From: Archilochus colubris
Lineage: Eukaryota > Chordata > Aves > Apodiformes > Trochilidae
DNA: 64,000 nucleotides
NCBI GenBank assembly: GCA_023079485.1
Contig: CM041097.1
Coordinates: forward strand, 18,769,158 to 18,833,157
Direction of reading: 5' to 3'
A program made the translations under genes and the position numbers. Below are positions 24,542 to 36,330 of the stretch, one piece after another. The notes beneath the pieces were generated by a model. It ran no database searches, was not told where the DNA came from, and worked only from the letters and a program-made list of their open reading frames with translations. The stretch's first letter is position 1. Each line of letters opens with the position of its first letter.

Positions 24542-25148
24542 GGTATTTAACAGAAATTGGAAAGATCTAATCCTCTAATCCCTGGCTTCCAGCCCTGGCG
24601 TGGGCTCTGAGCTATTGTGAGAGCACTGCACTCAGTGAAAGAAATAATCTTGTACCTTTTATTTCCACTCATGTTTTTAGCTTCTTCATTTTAGCAGGAA
24701 GGTTACTGGGCTTTTAAAATTTATTCTTCACCTGAAAAAAAAATTATCTTGAATACATTCAGTGCAAAGGCAGGCACTGGTAGGACTGTGCTAACAAGCA
24801 ATCACCTCTCAGGAAGTCATCGAGGGCACTCCAAGTTTGGGGATTTTTTTTTTTCCTATTATTCTTCTTATTCTGGATAATGAGATTTTTTTAACACTTT
24901 TTTAAAAGAATATAATGGAGGGGAAAACATCTTACAACCCTGTGCTTCACTGGTGTGAGGATGAGGGTGCCAGGGCTGCAGATCCCAGCTCAGGACATCC
25001 CCAGCCCACCCAGCCCTGGGCAAAACTCTGGGCCTGATATCCCTTTAGTTGATATTTTGCTTTTAATACCAAGTTGGCATTTTGGGGCACTCTTTGGAGG
25101 GCAGAGCATTATTGCTAATGTTCAAACATTTCATTCTGTTCTTCAGTA
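23506..25148. other. Intergenic DNA, no gene seen
   Basis: Non-coding sequence with a 30-base poly-A tract, interrupted by one G, at 24512-24541. No splice-flanked coding exon, retroelement core or RNA gene could be supported. Confidence 0.7.
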
Positions 25149-25890
25149 TTACAAGGAAATGTCACTGCTTTGGGACTGTCACCCTCTGCTAATGAGCTGG
25201 AAGTGCAGAGGATTCAGTCAGCCACCCAGGGGGAAATGCCAGCAGGCTCATCCCTTGGGAATGGGGAAACTTCACAGCTCCATGAGCCTTTTTTTAACCA
25301 AACCAAGGTGTTTTACCATGTTCAGAGCCCTGGTCTCATCCTGCCTTAAGGTAGCAGCATAATCCTCCCCATGTTTTTTGGGCATCAGGGCAGGAATTCT
25401 CTGAAACTGAATCTATTTAGCAGGAAAATTTCTCTGGTTGGGTTTTTTCCCTGCTTTGACAAAATGGACCTGGTTTGGGCCACCTCAGCCTAGTGTCACT
25501 CTGCTTTTGCAGCAATTACAAGGAAATGTCACCCACCACTCTGGGACTGTCACCCTCTGCTAATGAGCTGGAAGTGCAGAGGATTCAGTCAGCCACCCAG
25601 GGGGAAATGCCAGCAGGCTCATCCCTTGGGAATGGGGAAACTTCACAGCTCCATGAGCCTTTTTTTAACCAAACCAAGGTGTTTTCCCATGTTCAGAGCC
25701 CTGGTCTCATCCTGCCTTAAGGTAGCAGCATAATCCTCCCCATGTTTTTTGGGTATCAGGGCAGGAATTCTCTGAAACTGAATCTATTTAGCAGGAAAAT
25801 TTCTCTGTTTGGTTGGGTCTTTTCTCTGCTTTGAGAAAATGGACCTGGTTTGGGCCACCCCAGCCTCGTGTCACTCTGCTTTTGCAGCAA
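25149..25890. repeat. Tandem duplication, two copies of about 370 bases
   Basis: The first copy starts near 25149 (attacaaggaaatgtcac) and the second near 25516 with the same words. The offset is 367 bases, changing to 371 after a 4-base indel. Shared landmarks include GGATTCAGTCAGCCACCCAG, the run TTTTTTTAACCAAACCAAGG, and TGTCACTCTGCTTTTGCAGC at both ends. Differences are a few percent. Open frames within the copies overlap in mirrored fashion and are not genes. Confidence 0.92.
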
Positions 25891-26282
25891 TCTTATTGCC
25901 TGAAGCATCTGGAAATGGGTGCAAACTTCTGGAAAGGGCTGGAAACTTCTAGAAAGAAGTGGCTTTGACAGCTTTGCCTGGGCTGGAAAAGTGGGAGAGG
26001 GTGAAGGAATGGGCAGCAGGGACTTGGGAATCAGCTGCAGGTGTGGTGCCTGCTGATTCCTGCAGCAGCTGCAAGCACTCAGGGGCCTCCTGCCTTTCAT
26101 TGCTCCTCCTGAAGAGAACAACCCCCAGCTGAGGCTGCTCTGCTAATTAGCCAGGTAGCCAATTAACCAGCCCTCCAATCAGGGCTGTCCTTGCCTTTGC
26201 AGCTGCCAAGGGTTTCATCAGCTCCTGAGGGGTGAGGAGCAGCTGCAGGGGAGTGGGAGGTAAGGACACATCTCCCATGGGA

Positions 26283-26898
26283 TTGGAGCTGGATGGAGCT
26301 GGAAGAAGGTGAGTGGAGCTGGAAGAATCTGGGAAGAGGTGAAAGGAGCTGGGAGAAACTGGGTGGAGCTGGAAGAAGCTGGGTGGAGCTGGATGGAGTT
26401 GGTAGAGCTGGAAGAAGCTGGGTGGAGCTGAAAGAAGCTGGGTAGAGCTGGGTGTAGCTTGATGGATCTGGGTGGATCTGGGTGGAGCTGTCTGGAACTG
26501 GAAGAAGCTGGGTGGAGCTGGATGGAGTTGGTAGAGCTGGAAAAAGCTGGATGGAACTGGAAGAAGCTGGGTAGAACTGGAAGGAACTGGGTGGAACTGG
26601 AAGAAACTGGGTGGAGCTGTGTGTAGCTTGATAAAGCTGGGTGGAGGGGGGTAGACCTGGATGGAGCTGGGTGGAACTGGAAGAAGCTGGATGGATCGGG
26701 AGGAAGCTGGGTGGAACTGGAATGAGCTTGGTGGAACTGGGTGGATCTGGAAGGAGCTGGGTGGGCCTGGGTGGAGGTAGAAGAAGCTGGATGGATCTGG
26801 AAGAAGCTGGGTAGAACTGGAAGGAGCTGGGTGGAACTGGAAGAAACTAGGTGGAGCTTGATGGATCTGGAAGAAGCTGGGTGGAGCTGGAAGAAGCT
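26283..26898. repeat. Decamer minisatellite, array 1 (about 60 units)
   Basis: Degenerate 10-base units of the type GAGCTGGAAG and AAGCTGGGTG/GAGCTGGATG fill 616 bases, with a few 9-base registers. The + strand is purine- and G-rich and carries roughly one C per unit. Because the unit has no stop in the complement, long shadow frames appear on the - strand (for example 26147-26917), rich in HPAP, SSF and STQL decapeptides. They are products of the repeat and are not called as genes. Confidence 0.95.
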
Positions 26899-29028
26899 TC
26901 CCAGTTCTGGGGAGCATGGCCCAGGCACCTAGGGCAGAGCACCCAGCCCCTGGGAAGATGGATTTGAAATTACTTTGGCATAAAGAGCAATCTGGGGTGG
27001 TCAGGAAGCTTTGTGGGAGAAGTTTAATGGGTTGTGACCTCTGCCAAGGGGCTTCACCCCCCTGGGGCTGGTTTGTTGTCAGTACTGGAGTTTTTTCCCT
27101 ATTTTTCTGCCTGAGTGGGGAAGGAGGTGAAAGTTTTTCCCTATTTTCTGGTGTGGTTTGGCTTCTCTGCTTCTGCTTTGCCCTGCAACAGAAGTTCTTT
27201 TTTTTTCATTCCTCCTGACTCTCTCTGAGGATCTGTCTGGTTTGGTGCCTCAGCTCCCTGGTCTTGGCAAATCTTCCTTCCAGGTGGCATCAGTGCTGGG
27301 TTGGTGCCTCTGCCTCATCAGGCATTTTTCTCCTTGCCTGCAACATCCTCATCCCTCTGGGCTGGAAGCTGTGGCCTACTTAGAGATCCACCTGGGGTTT
27401 CAGAAGTGGCAGGGATGAACACGGCTGAACTGTTTCAGATTTAGTTATTTTTTTTTTCCTTTCCCTTGGCATGTTGGTTTTTGTTTTTTTAAGTTAGAAA
27501 GAAAAGTTAATCTACAGGTTTTAAAATTTCATGTAACAAGTCCTCATTTCCTTGGGCAGGAGAGAGTTGGACCTGTCCTGCATCCCTTCCATGGATAGGG
27601 AGTGCTCAGTGCCACAGGGAATGTGCTTCCCATGGGAAGCAGAGGATGGGGGGGTTGGGGCTCAGTATTTAGCTGAAGTCCCAACCTTTGTCCCCAAGGC
27701 TCCCCCTTGCTCCTCAGGGTGATGAGAAGATGATCTGTCAAACACTGAGGTCCTCACCAGGGTGTTATTGGGATGGAAATATCCCTGAGCCAGGTCCTGG
27801 TGCGGGATTCATCCCAGGAATGATTCTGCTGTTCCCCTCCTGAGCATCTGCCCTGCTGCATCTCTGGCCCCATGGAAGCTGAGATCACCTCTGTTCTGAG
27901 GTAAGTTCTTTTTATGGTTATTTATTAAATCATTAAATGCACAAGTGGAGGTTTTAATAAAATTAATCTCAGCATGTAAGAGGGATGTTCTGCTTTATGG
28001 CTTCAGGCACTCAGTGCTCCCAGCATTATATTTTCCCCCAAGTGGCAATTTATACAAAAAGAGGCAACCAAAAAAAAAATCCAGGGATATTTAGGTTGTC
28101 AGTGGAGTAGCAACAGCCAGTGGAGCCAGTGTTCTGGTTAATTATTTGTAATTAAAAAAACCCCAAACCCTACATTTTCTTCCAAACTCAGCATGGAACT
28201 GGGAGACCACTAAGTAAATAAATTTATAAAAAGTGCAGAGAAATCAGATAATTTGACACATTTAACTTGCATAATGTAAAAAAATGTTTAAAGTTCTTGA
28301 GGAAAAAGAATTGTTGCAAAGAGTTGGCAGTGAAGGGGTCTGGAAGTGGCAATGGCAAGAGGAGAAGGAAAAGCTCTGGAACAGTGGAACATCAGGAGAT
28401 AGAGGAGCAGCAAGCACCGTGGCAGCTATTCAGGGCATTATTTCTGTTTCTTTATCAGAGATATTTTTGTCACAAGTTTGGGGAAATGGGAGGGCAATTT
28501 CTGGTGCAAAATGGTTGGTTAATTTCCCATAACCACGACTTGAGAAGGATTTTAATTTTTCCCCAGATGTTTCTTGGAAAACTTTTACTTAAAACATTTT
28601 TTTAAATAACTTTTTTTTTTCTTTTTAACTAACTGATCTAGAAAGTTGAGAATCCTTAGTGCTGTCCTGCTTGCTGTCCCAATACCTCTTAGCTGCTTTA
28701 CATTTCTTTTTGTCTGGTTTCTCCCACATGTGGTTGGTGCTGCCCCTTCCATCCTGGGGATTTGTCTCTGTGGATTCACCTAATTCTTACTTTTTTTTAA
28801 TCTCCCTGGACAGCAGATTTATGAATAACAGAACCATTTTGTTTTCAGATTGATTCAATGTAGGGGTGGGAAAAAATGGTCTTCCCCAAGGAAGAAAAGG
28901 CATCAAGGTCAATCTTGGATTTATTGAGAATTTTGTGCTTTTATAATTTGTCATTTATGTATTTTTATAGTATATGTGTTATAGATTTATTATTTTAGGA
29001 AATGCTTACAAAAAATAAACCCTTGGCC
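26899..29028. other. Intergenic DNA, no gene seen
   Basis: Moderately GC-rich to 27900, then AT-rich. Contains short poly-T and poly-A runs but no recognisable coding or mobile sequence. Confidence 0.65.
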
Positions 29029-29685
29029 ATAGAATCATAGAATAGGCTGGGTTGGAAGGGACCTCAGAGATCATCAAGTCCAACCCTTGATCAACTACCG
29101 CCACAGTCACTAGACCATGGCACTGAGTGCCACATCGAGAGCTTTTTAAATGTCTCCAGGGACGAAGAGTCCACCACCTCCCCAGGCAGCCCGTTCCAAT
29201 GTCTGATCACCCTTTCCGTGAAAAAATTCTTTCTAATATCCAATCTGAACTTCCCCCAGCACAATTTAAGACCCTGCCCTCTTGTCTTGCTGAGAGTTGC
29301 CTGGGAAAAGAGACCAACCCCCCCCTGGCTCCAACCTCCTTTCAGGGAGTTGGAGAGAGTGATGAGGTCTCCCCTGAGCCTCCTCTTCTCCAGCCTCAAC
29401 ACCCCCAGCTCCCTCAGCCTCTCCTCATAGGATCTGTGCTCGAGTCCCTTCACCAGCCCAGTTGCCTCCTTTGGACCTGCTCCAGCACCTCAATCTCTTT
29501 CCTGAGCTGAGGGGCCCAGAACTGGACACAGGACTCAAGCTGTGGCCTCACCAGGGCTGAGCACAGGGGCAGAATCCCTTCCCTGGACCTGCTGGCCACG
29601 CTGTTCCTGAGCCAGCCCAGGATGCCATTGGCCTTCTTGGCCACCTGGGCACACTGCTGGCTCCTGTTCAGCTTCCTGGCAATCC
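29029..29685 (-). mobile_element. CR1 LINE, 5'-truncated, 3' end of ORF2 plus 3' UTR
   Basis: The element runs on the - strand. Its 3' end is at 29029 (atagaatcatagaat on the + strand). The - strand encodes the familiar CR1 ORF2 C-terminus: [20 protein letters not shown] words, [20 protein letters not shown] and [19 protein letters not shown]. The frame is broken into two overlapping open stretches (29450-29812 and 29091-29453), so it is a dead copy. It shares its first 70 bases with the fragment at 42485. The 5' boundary is approximate. Confidence 0.9.
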
Positions 29686-31688
29686 AGACTCCCATGCTGT
29701 AGAGCTCTGGAAGTGTGAACTTGTGATCCAAAAGATTGGACAATCCCTGGTGAAAGGCAGAGCAGAAGAATTCCTTGAATCTCCAGGATTGTGCCTGGCT
29801 TGGCCTTTCCAAATTGAGAGTTTAAATATCTGAATGTGAAGCTCATGTTTCAGTTCATCCTGGCAACTCCGCAGAAAAATAATGCATTTGCCAGTTCCTG
29901 TTATTTATGAGGGGAAATTTGTCTACATCTCTACTTGCCAAACTGTTCTGAGCAGGGCAATTGTCTCACAGCTGCAATTTAAGTTTTCACTTCAAGGAAA
30001 GGAAACTTTGAAGTGATCTGGCTGGTTCCATCAGCCCCCATTGTACTCCCAGGTTCCTGCCAAGGCAGAGCTGAGCCCATTTCTTCTTTATAATCAAGAT
30101 AATAACTACTAAAATTTGATGGATTTTGCTGCAGCTGAAAATACAGCCTAATTCTTGCCATAATTATCAAGTCTTATCTCAAGTCAATGGTAATTGCACA
30201 CTGCTACCATCTATCTGCTGTCAAATTTATTTCAGTAATTGACCTCCTAGTCCAGGAATTAGAGACAGCCTTTGATTATTGGTTCAATTAGTCTCAAAGC
30301 AGCCTGTCTTTTTTTTTTTTAAGGTATTTTAGTTATGCAGGCAGTTGAAGGAAGTGCCAAAAACGTGGCTAAAGATTTCTTATCTTTAGCACTTAAACTG
30401 AGAGGCAGGGATTTAAAGCAGGGGGTAGAGGTGCAGGGCTGGGCTGGGCCACTGCTCCTGTTTCCTTCCAGAAAATCCAAAGGTTCAAGCAGCAGCTTCT
30501 GGCCTGATTTTCCTCATGGAAAGGAAAGAAAATCCATGTGATCCAGGGCATGTAAATGTAATTTCACTGTTTAGGCACTGCAATTCCTTTTCATAAGGGG
30601 GAAAAGCCTCTGTTGAGTCCCTGGGTGTGCTGGTGTCTGTGGCAGGGTTTGTGTTGTAGCTGGGAGAGGAGGGAGGAAAATAAAAAGGGGAATAAAGAGA
30701 ATAAAGTCCCCATCCAGGTGGAGTCTGTGCAAACACCTCCTGAGTCCAGCTTAGGCTTTCCAGCCCATTTAATCACTGACTTTGTTTCAAGTTCTCTGTG
30801 CAAAGGTGGATTTTTGGACCAATCTGTGCCTGCTAAGTAGCTGAAAGGCAATGAGATGGAATTTTATCCATGTTGGACCTGATCTTGTCATGGAGGGAGG
30901 AAAAGGAAATACTCTGGGGGTCTTAAACCTGCCCTTCCCTGAGCTCCTTTCCTACACATCAGCAATTTCCCTCCCTCCTTGCTTATTCCTGGAAATTCAG
31001 CATATTCCAACAGGTCTGGGGATACATTTTCCTGCTTTTGTTGCATGCACACAAATATCATCTTCATGCAGCAACAGAAGAAAACTATTTAAATAAAATA
31101 AAAACCTGGTTTTGGATTTCCAGCCTCAGATGAGCAGTAATGGAGAATAAATTTTAAAAATCTTCCCTTGTAAGTAATAGACACATGGCATAGGGTTTTT
31201 AATTATTTCTTTATAATAGTGTTTGATTGAATCCTGCTGTAGTTTTCCCCCTGGTTGTGGGATATCTCCAAATGCCATGTCCCATCCCAGCCTCTAGGCA
31301 GAGCCAAACTTCTGCTGGCCACACCAAGGGGTGAGAAATCCTTTTGGAAGAACAAACAAATCAAAAAATAAACCATAGCAGCCTGGATTTTCATATTCTT
31401 GTACAATTCACCTGTTGGGATCCCAAATCCCTTCTGTTCACTCCAGGGCAGTGGGTGATGCTGGGGTTACACAGGGGCAGATGCTGCAAAGCCTGGGATG
31501 GCTCTGCCAGAAAATGCTTCAAAATAATCACCAGCAGTGGTTGTGCCAGGGACATTTCTTGTTCCTCTGTCTCTGTGTCTATAACCTCCTTGGCTCTGTC
31601 CTCTGGAAGGATCTGAGGGCACAGTAATTGTAAGAAATGGCCTGGGATGGATATTTCCCTCTATCTTCTCGCTCCTGGGTTGCACAAC
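29686..31688. other. Intergenic DNA, no gene seen
   Basis: Unique-looking AT-rich sequence between the CR1 copy and the second decamer array. No coding exon or RNA gene is supported. Confidence 0.65.
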
Positions 31689-31915
31689 AGCTGGGTGGAG
31701 CTGGATGGAGCTGGGTAGAACTGGAAGGAGCTGGCTGGAAGATGCTGGAAGATGTTGGGTAGAACTGGAAGAAGCTGGGTGGAGCTGGGTAGAACTGGAA
31801 GGAGCTGGGTAGAACTAGAAGGAGCTGGGTGGATCTGGCTGGAGCTGGAAGGAGCTGGGTGGAGCTGGATGGATTTGGAAGAAGCTGGGTGGAGCTGGGA
31901 GGAGCTGGGTGGAGC
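31689..31915. repeat. Decamer minisatellite, array 2 (about 22 units)
   Basis: The same 10-base unit family as the array at 26283-26898 (AGCTGGGTGG, AGCTGGAAGG, AGCTGGATGG, AGAACTGGAA), on the same strand, 4.8 kb away. Shadow frames on the - strand again encode STQLLPAP-like repeats and are not genes. Confidence 0.93.
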
Positions 31916-33259
31916 ACAGCCTTTCCTGTGCCTCAATAAGTTGTGCTCTAGTGCTCTCCCCTCCAGTGTTTGAGCTCTAACTGTATTCCAGCATCTATTT
32001 ATTATTATTTTTCTTTTTATTCTGGAAACTTTTGCTGCTGGAAGATTTCAGATGACCTCCAGAACACCTGAGCCCAGTGTGGAGCTGCAGAGCCCCAAGC
32101 CCATGGCAGCAGTGGTTATGGAAGCAGGGATGTCTTTTAATACTCAATTTTACCATCTCTTTGTAGCTCCTTTCTTGGGGGTGTGTACCCCAAAGCCCTC
32201 GTTCTTAATTATTCCATTTTTTTTAATTTTTTTTTTACCTGGGGGAAAGATTTCCAGCAGCATTTTCCTGTCTCCTCCTGGTTTGCTTCTGCAGTTACCA
32301 CCAGGGCAGATGGATGCTGGAGGGAGATGGATAATGATGATTATCCTGCCCCAGCACAGCTGGACTGGGGGAGCTGGTAATGCCTCCAGCATTATCTGGG
32401 AGCAAGGACCCTGTAACAGGAGGTGGAACCTGAGGCTGAGGAGCCTTTTCCCAGTGGATGCTCCAGCCTGGGCAGGGGGACAGTGAGTGGGATGCTGAGT
32501 AAATCAGCAAAAAAGCATCCTTCAGTCTGATCTCAGCACTGGTTGCTGCTCTTGCTGGGTGGTAAAATGCAAAAGCTCCAGAGAGGGATGAGGTTTGAGA
32601 CACCTGAAAGGCTTTGGGAGCTTCAGAGTTCCTTGTTTGCTGGGACCTGGGATGCTTCTGGGTCTTTTCTGATTTGCTGGTTAGGAGCTGGAGATTAAAA
32701 GAGCAGCAGTGGAAGTCTCTTTCAAGTCCTCTCTGGGAAGTGGCCAGCAGTCAAGTCATCCCATGTGTTATTAAAAAAGCATCAACATTCAGGGACTTCA
32801 CCATTCCCCTTCTCTCTAACTCAGAGATGGCATCAACCTTGCTAAATCCAGATAATTTTTTGCTCCCCTCCTGTACAAACCACCAAGCTTTGCTGCTCCT
32901 TGAAGCCTCTTCATTTTCACCACATCAGGAACTTATTAATTCTTGATGAGAATTCAAGTATTAATCAATTTCTTGATTGAGTTGTCCCCAGAGGGAAAGA
33001 GGAGAAACTGGGCCAGATTTGCCTTTTGGCAGCTTTGAGCTCCAGCTCTGACTTCACCCAGATGGCAGCAGTGGGAAAATCCCTCTGCTCAGCTTCCACT
33101 CCATCCCAAATCCATCTTCCCAGCTACTGGAGGGATCTGAAGACAATCAGGCACTGTCTGAGGAGAAGAAAGGGACCAGACCCCCATGGCCCTTGGCTTT
33201 TGCAGTCCTGAGGCAGTGGGAAAGGCAGCCCCGGGGTTGCTCTGACAAGGAGAAGAGAG

Positions 33260-33306
33260 AAAAAATATATTTAAAATATGTATTAATATAATTATATATA
33301 TATTTT
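33260..33306. repeat. AT-rich low-complexity tract
   Basis: About 47 bases, nearly all A and T, with alternating TATATA and TTAATATAATTATA words. Confidence 0.85.
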
Positions 33307-35809
33307 AGTGTTTTTTTTTAAGTTCCCCTCAGTTGGGTTGTGTGTGTTGCAGGTGTACCTTAGGGTCTGGCCAGCAGGTGAGGATGCAGGAGGTAAAAAG
33401 TCCTGCTGGAGGTGTTTGCATCCAGAGCAAAACTTTGCAGGTTTTGTGTCTGCACTCGAGGCAGCTCAAGGCTGAGATCTCAGACTGAGATTTCCTGGTG
33501 GTTTCATTGGCTCAGGGCATACTGAGGAATTTCCACTCAGATTTATACAGCTGACCCATTTCCTTGTCACCATGTTTTGCAGAAGAAGGAAGTTTCCCTG
33601 GGAGATTTTTTGGGAACTGTTTAGATGAGAGCTCCATGTAATTTATCTAATTACTCCCCTGCAATGAATTAGAAATAATTTACCATTGTTCTAGAGATTG
33701 GAGCCCTTTGGCAATATGGCCAAACTTCCTTTATTTTTCTTGTACTTCTCCTGAAGAGTCAAACATGATGACTCCAGTCCCAAGGTGAATTACACATGGC
33801 ACAAACTCTCTGTGGATGCCCAAAATTTACTTAATTTTATCTGTGCTTTCATTGTGGACTTGTACATCCCTCAAGACTGGACTTTTTGCTGAGGTTTTCT
33901 CAGTAAAGTTTGCTGTTGTGTCTTCCAAAAAGCTTTTCTCTAGAGGAAAAGGGGAAATGAGGGATCCAAGCAGTTTTCTTTCTCCATGGCTGTGTCCCCA
34001 GAGGATGCTCCTCTGTTCCTGAAAGATGGAGCTGGTGGCTGGGGGGTTCCTGGTCTCAGGAGCCAGGGCTGGGGGAGTTTTGCAGTTGCTGTCTACTTCT
34101 TTTTGCACATAAGCCTCTATTTTTTTTGGTAATTTTTTCCTTTGCAAGGTGTTTTGAAACCTACAGATAAAAGTGATTTATAAGAACCACCACTGTTATT
34201 ATTTGTCACCCTCATTTCCAGGAAAAAAAACCAAAAAAAACCAAAAGCCAAAATGCAATCTTATGAAAAATAGGTCAGAAAAGCCCCAAGAAAAATTTCT
34301 TCTTGTGAACTGGAAGAGTTGAAATCATCACCAGGTAGTGCTGAGCAGCAAAGGCAGAACAGAGGGAGATGGGACAGAGGAGCAAGGAGCATCCTCAGAG
34401 GGGTCACCAAAGAAAAGGTGGAATCAGAAGGGAATTGGAGCCTGGGACAAGGAGAAAGGGTTTGGGCACTTTCCTGGGGTTGGGCAGGGAGTTCCTGGAG
34501 AGCCAAGGAAGAGGAGTGGGGTTTTGAAGCCCTGGCTGTGCAGTTTTCAGCAGTTTTCAGATGGTCACCACGTGATGCTGAGCATCTCTGGTTCCACCTC
34601 CAAGTGGCTCTGTGGGATTTAAAGAGCAAAAAGAAACGTTCAAATTTTCTTCACAAAGACCCTTCCTGAGCTTAAAGAAATCCCCTGGCAGTGGTAGCAC
34701 CCAGGGGAGGTTGGGTTTGGGGGTTGTTGTCCTACCTCCTTTGGGAGAAGACCTCCAGTTGACCCAAGCTCTGGTGGGAATAGCAGGGAGGGAAGGGTGG
34801 AAAAGAGCTGAAGGAAAAGGTCAGGGGGGGACTGAGGGAGCACTTAAAATAAAGATGTCAGCAATGAAATGGAGATTTATCAATTCCAGTGACCTGTATA
34901 AACAGATGAGAGGAGTTGTAGATGGTCACTTACAAGCATGTAAATTTAATTAAATTGATATTGCTGGCAGGAAATAGAGAGTATTGAATATCCCAATTAG
35001 CAGCTCTTTCTGCTCTTTTGGAAAAAGCAAGGAGACAGAAGGCACTGGGAAATGGCACTGGGACCAGAGAGCATTCCCCTTGTCAGTCACAGGCAATTAA
35101 TACAAATGAGCCATCAGCCTTGGAGTTCAATTTTCTAATAGCTCAAACACAAGCTGGGCCACTTGGTCTGGCAGGAAAAACCAATCCCCCAGGATCTCCT
35201 CACTGTGTTAAAATTGGGCTTTGCAGGGCAGGGGGAGGATGGGTTCTGGGAGGGACATCCCAAGGTCCTTGCCCCTGTGGAATGTATGAAAGAGATTCAG
35301 TGTCTGGAGAAAAGCTCTGGGGACATTTTGAGATCATTTGCACCCAACAGGAGGGAGCTGTGGGTGGCATTGCCATCTCCCCAGCAGGAGAATCACTGAA
35401 TGAAAAGTTGTTTTTTATTTTGTTGTTTGATTATGGCTGGTGTGGTCTAATGGCAAAATGAGATAAATCTCAATTTTTTTGAGATAATTTAATAGTATTT
35501 ATTACTCTACAAAGCTCCAGTTTCACAGGGATTAACACAACAAAACTCCCTTATTTTCCTCTCCCCACCCATGGCAAAATATAACAAATGGGGACTGTGT
35601 GTGTCCCCATTAGAATAGAAATAGAATAGAAATGAGCTAAAAACTGCAAGACTGACAAGCAAAGAAGAAAATGGCCAGGCAGCAAGTTGAAACCAATTTC
35701 ATAATGTCCTTTACATCATCTGACAGGAGGGAAATCAGTTTCTAGCAAGCAGCATGGGGGGGTGTGGGGCTGGAAGCATCCCTGGCTATGTGTCTGTCCT
35801 TTCCCCCAG

Positions 35810-35896
35810 GGATGGAGGGAGAGATAGATGGAAGGAGGGATGGAGGGATGCAGGGATGGAGGGAGGGATGCAGGGATGGATGGATGCAGGGATGCT
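35810..35896. repeat. GGATGGAGG / GGATGCAGG short minisatellite
   Basis: Imperfect units of GGATG(G/C)AGG with GGATGGAT variants over about 87 bases. Strongly G-rich on the + strand. Confidence 0.85.
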
Positions 35897-36019
35897 GCTG
35901 CTGCCTCCCAGGGGCAATAATTTAGATCCCAGCAATGATTAAGAGCCAGATAAATGCCTGCTGCTATCATCTGGCTCTGTTAAATCACTAAGTCTGGGTA
36001 ACTGACACCTAAAATTTTT

Positions 36020-36330
36020 AAGAGCTGGCTGAGCTACTCTTTGGATCATTAATGTTTATTTTTAATAAGTCCTGGATCACCAGGGAAGTTTCAATAGGCT
36101 GGGAGAAAGCTCGTGCTCTGCCATTATTTAAAAAGGGTAAATGGGATGACCTGGGTAATTACAAGGCTGTCAGATGAGCATTCAATCAATATGTGTTTAA
36201 TACCACCAAATGGAAGGTCATATATCTGAGAATAATGAATGTAGCTGATACTGGCAGGATAGGAGATTTTATCCCAAGAAATGGTGTACAACAGGAGAAT
36301 ACTGAATAGGAACAGAAAACTGAATAGGTC
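36020..36330 (+). mobile_element. Ancient CR1/L3-type LINE fragment (reverse transcriptase region)
   Basis: The + strand at about 36090-36178 reads WEKARALPLFKKGKWDDLGN followed by YKAV. This is a decayed form of the CR1/L3 reverse transcriptase stretch (KKGxxDDPGNYRPV). From about 36190 the text (aaatggaaggtcatatatct, then aataatgaatgtagctgata) resembles the later L3/CR1 coding region around the C-terminal part of ORF2, so an internal segment is missing. The high divergence points to a copy much older than the CR1 tails nearby. Confidence 0.6.

Larger units (their letters stand above)
31916..36019. other. Intergenic DNA with simple repeats, no gene seen
   Basis: Contains an AT-only tract at 33260-33306 and a GGATGGAGG-type minisatellite at 35810-35896. 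Several open stretches of about 100 codons occur in GC-richer parts (34319-34669, 35018-35461) but show no recognisable domain. Confidence 0.6.

Noticed and set aside
25475..25720. Open frames in the tandem duplication similar to each other at the protein level
   Set aside because: The similarity follows from DNA duplication. The two copies are read in frames that start and stop at unrelated points and show no domain.
26147..26928. Two long overlapping - strand reading frames (256 and 236 codons)
   Set aside because: They are created by the stop-free decamer minisatellite; all frames are open and the peptides are pure repeat translation.
29091..29812. Two - strand reading frames resembling a bird 'endonuclease' or reverse transcriptase-like protein
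   Set aside because: They are broken parts of a 5'-truncated CR1 LINE, not a host gene.
34319..34669. A 116-codon frame in GC-rich intergenic DNA
   Set aside because: Low-information composition, several other frames open in the same place, and no splice or start context.
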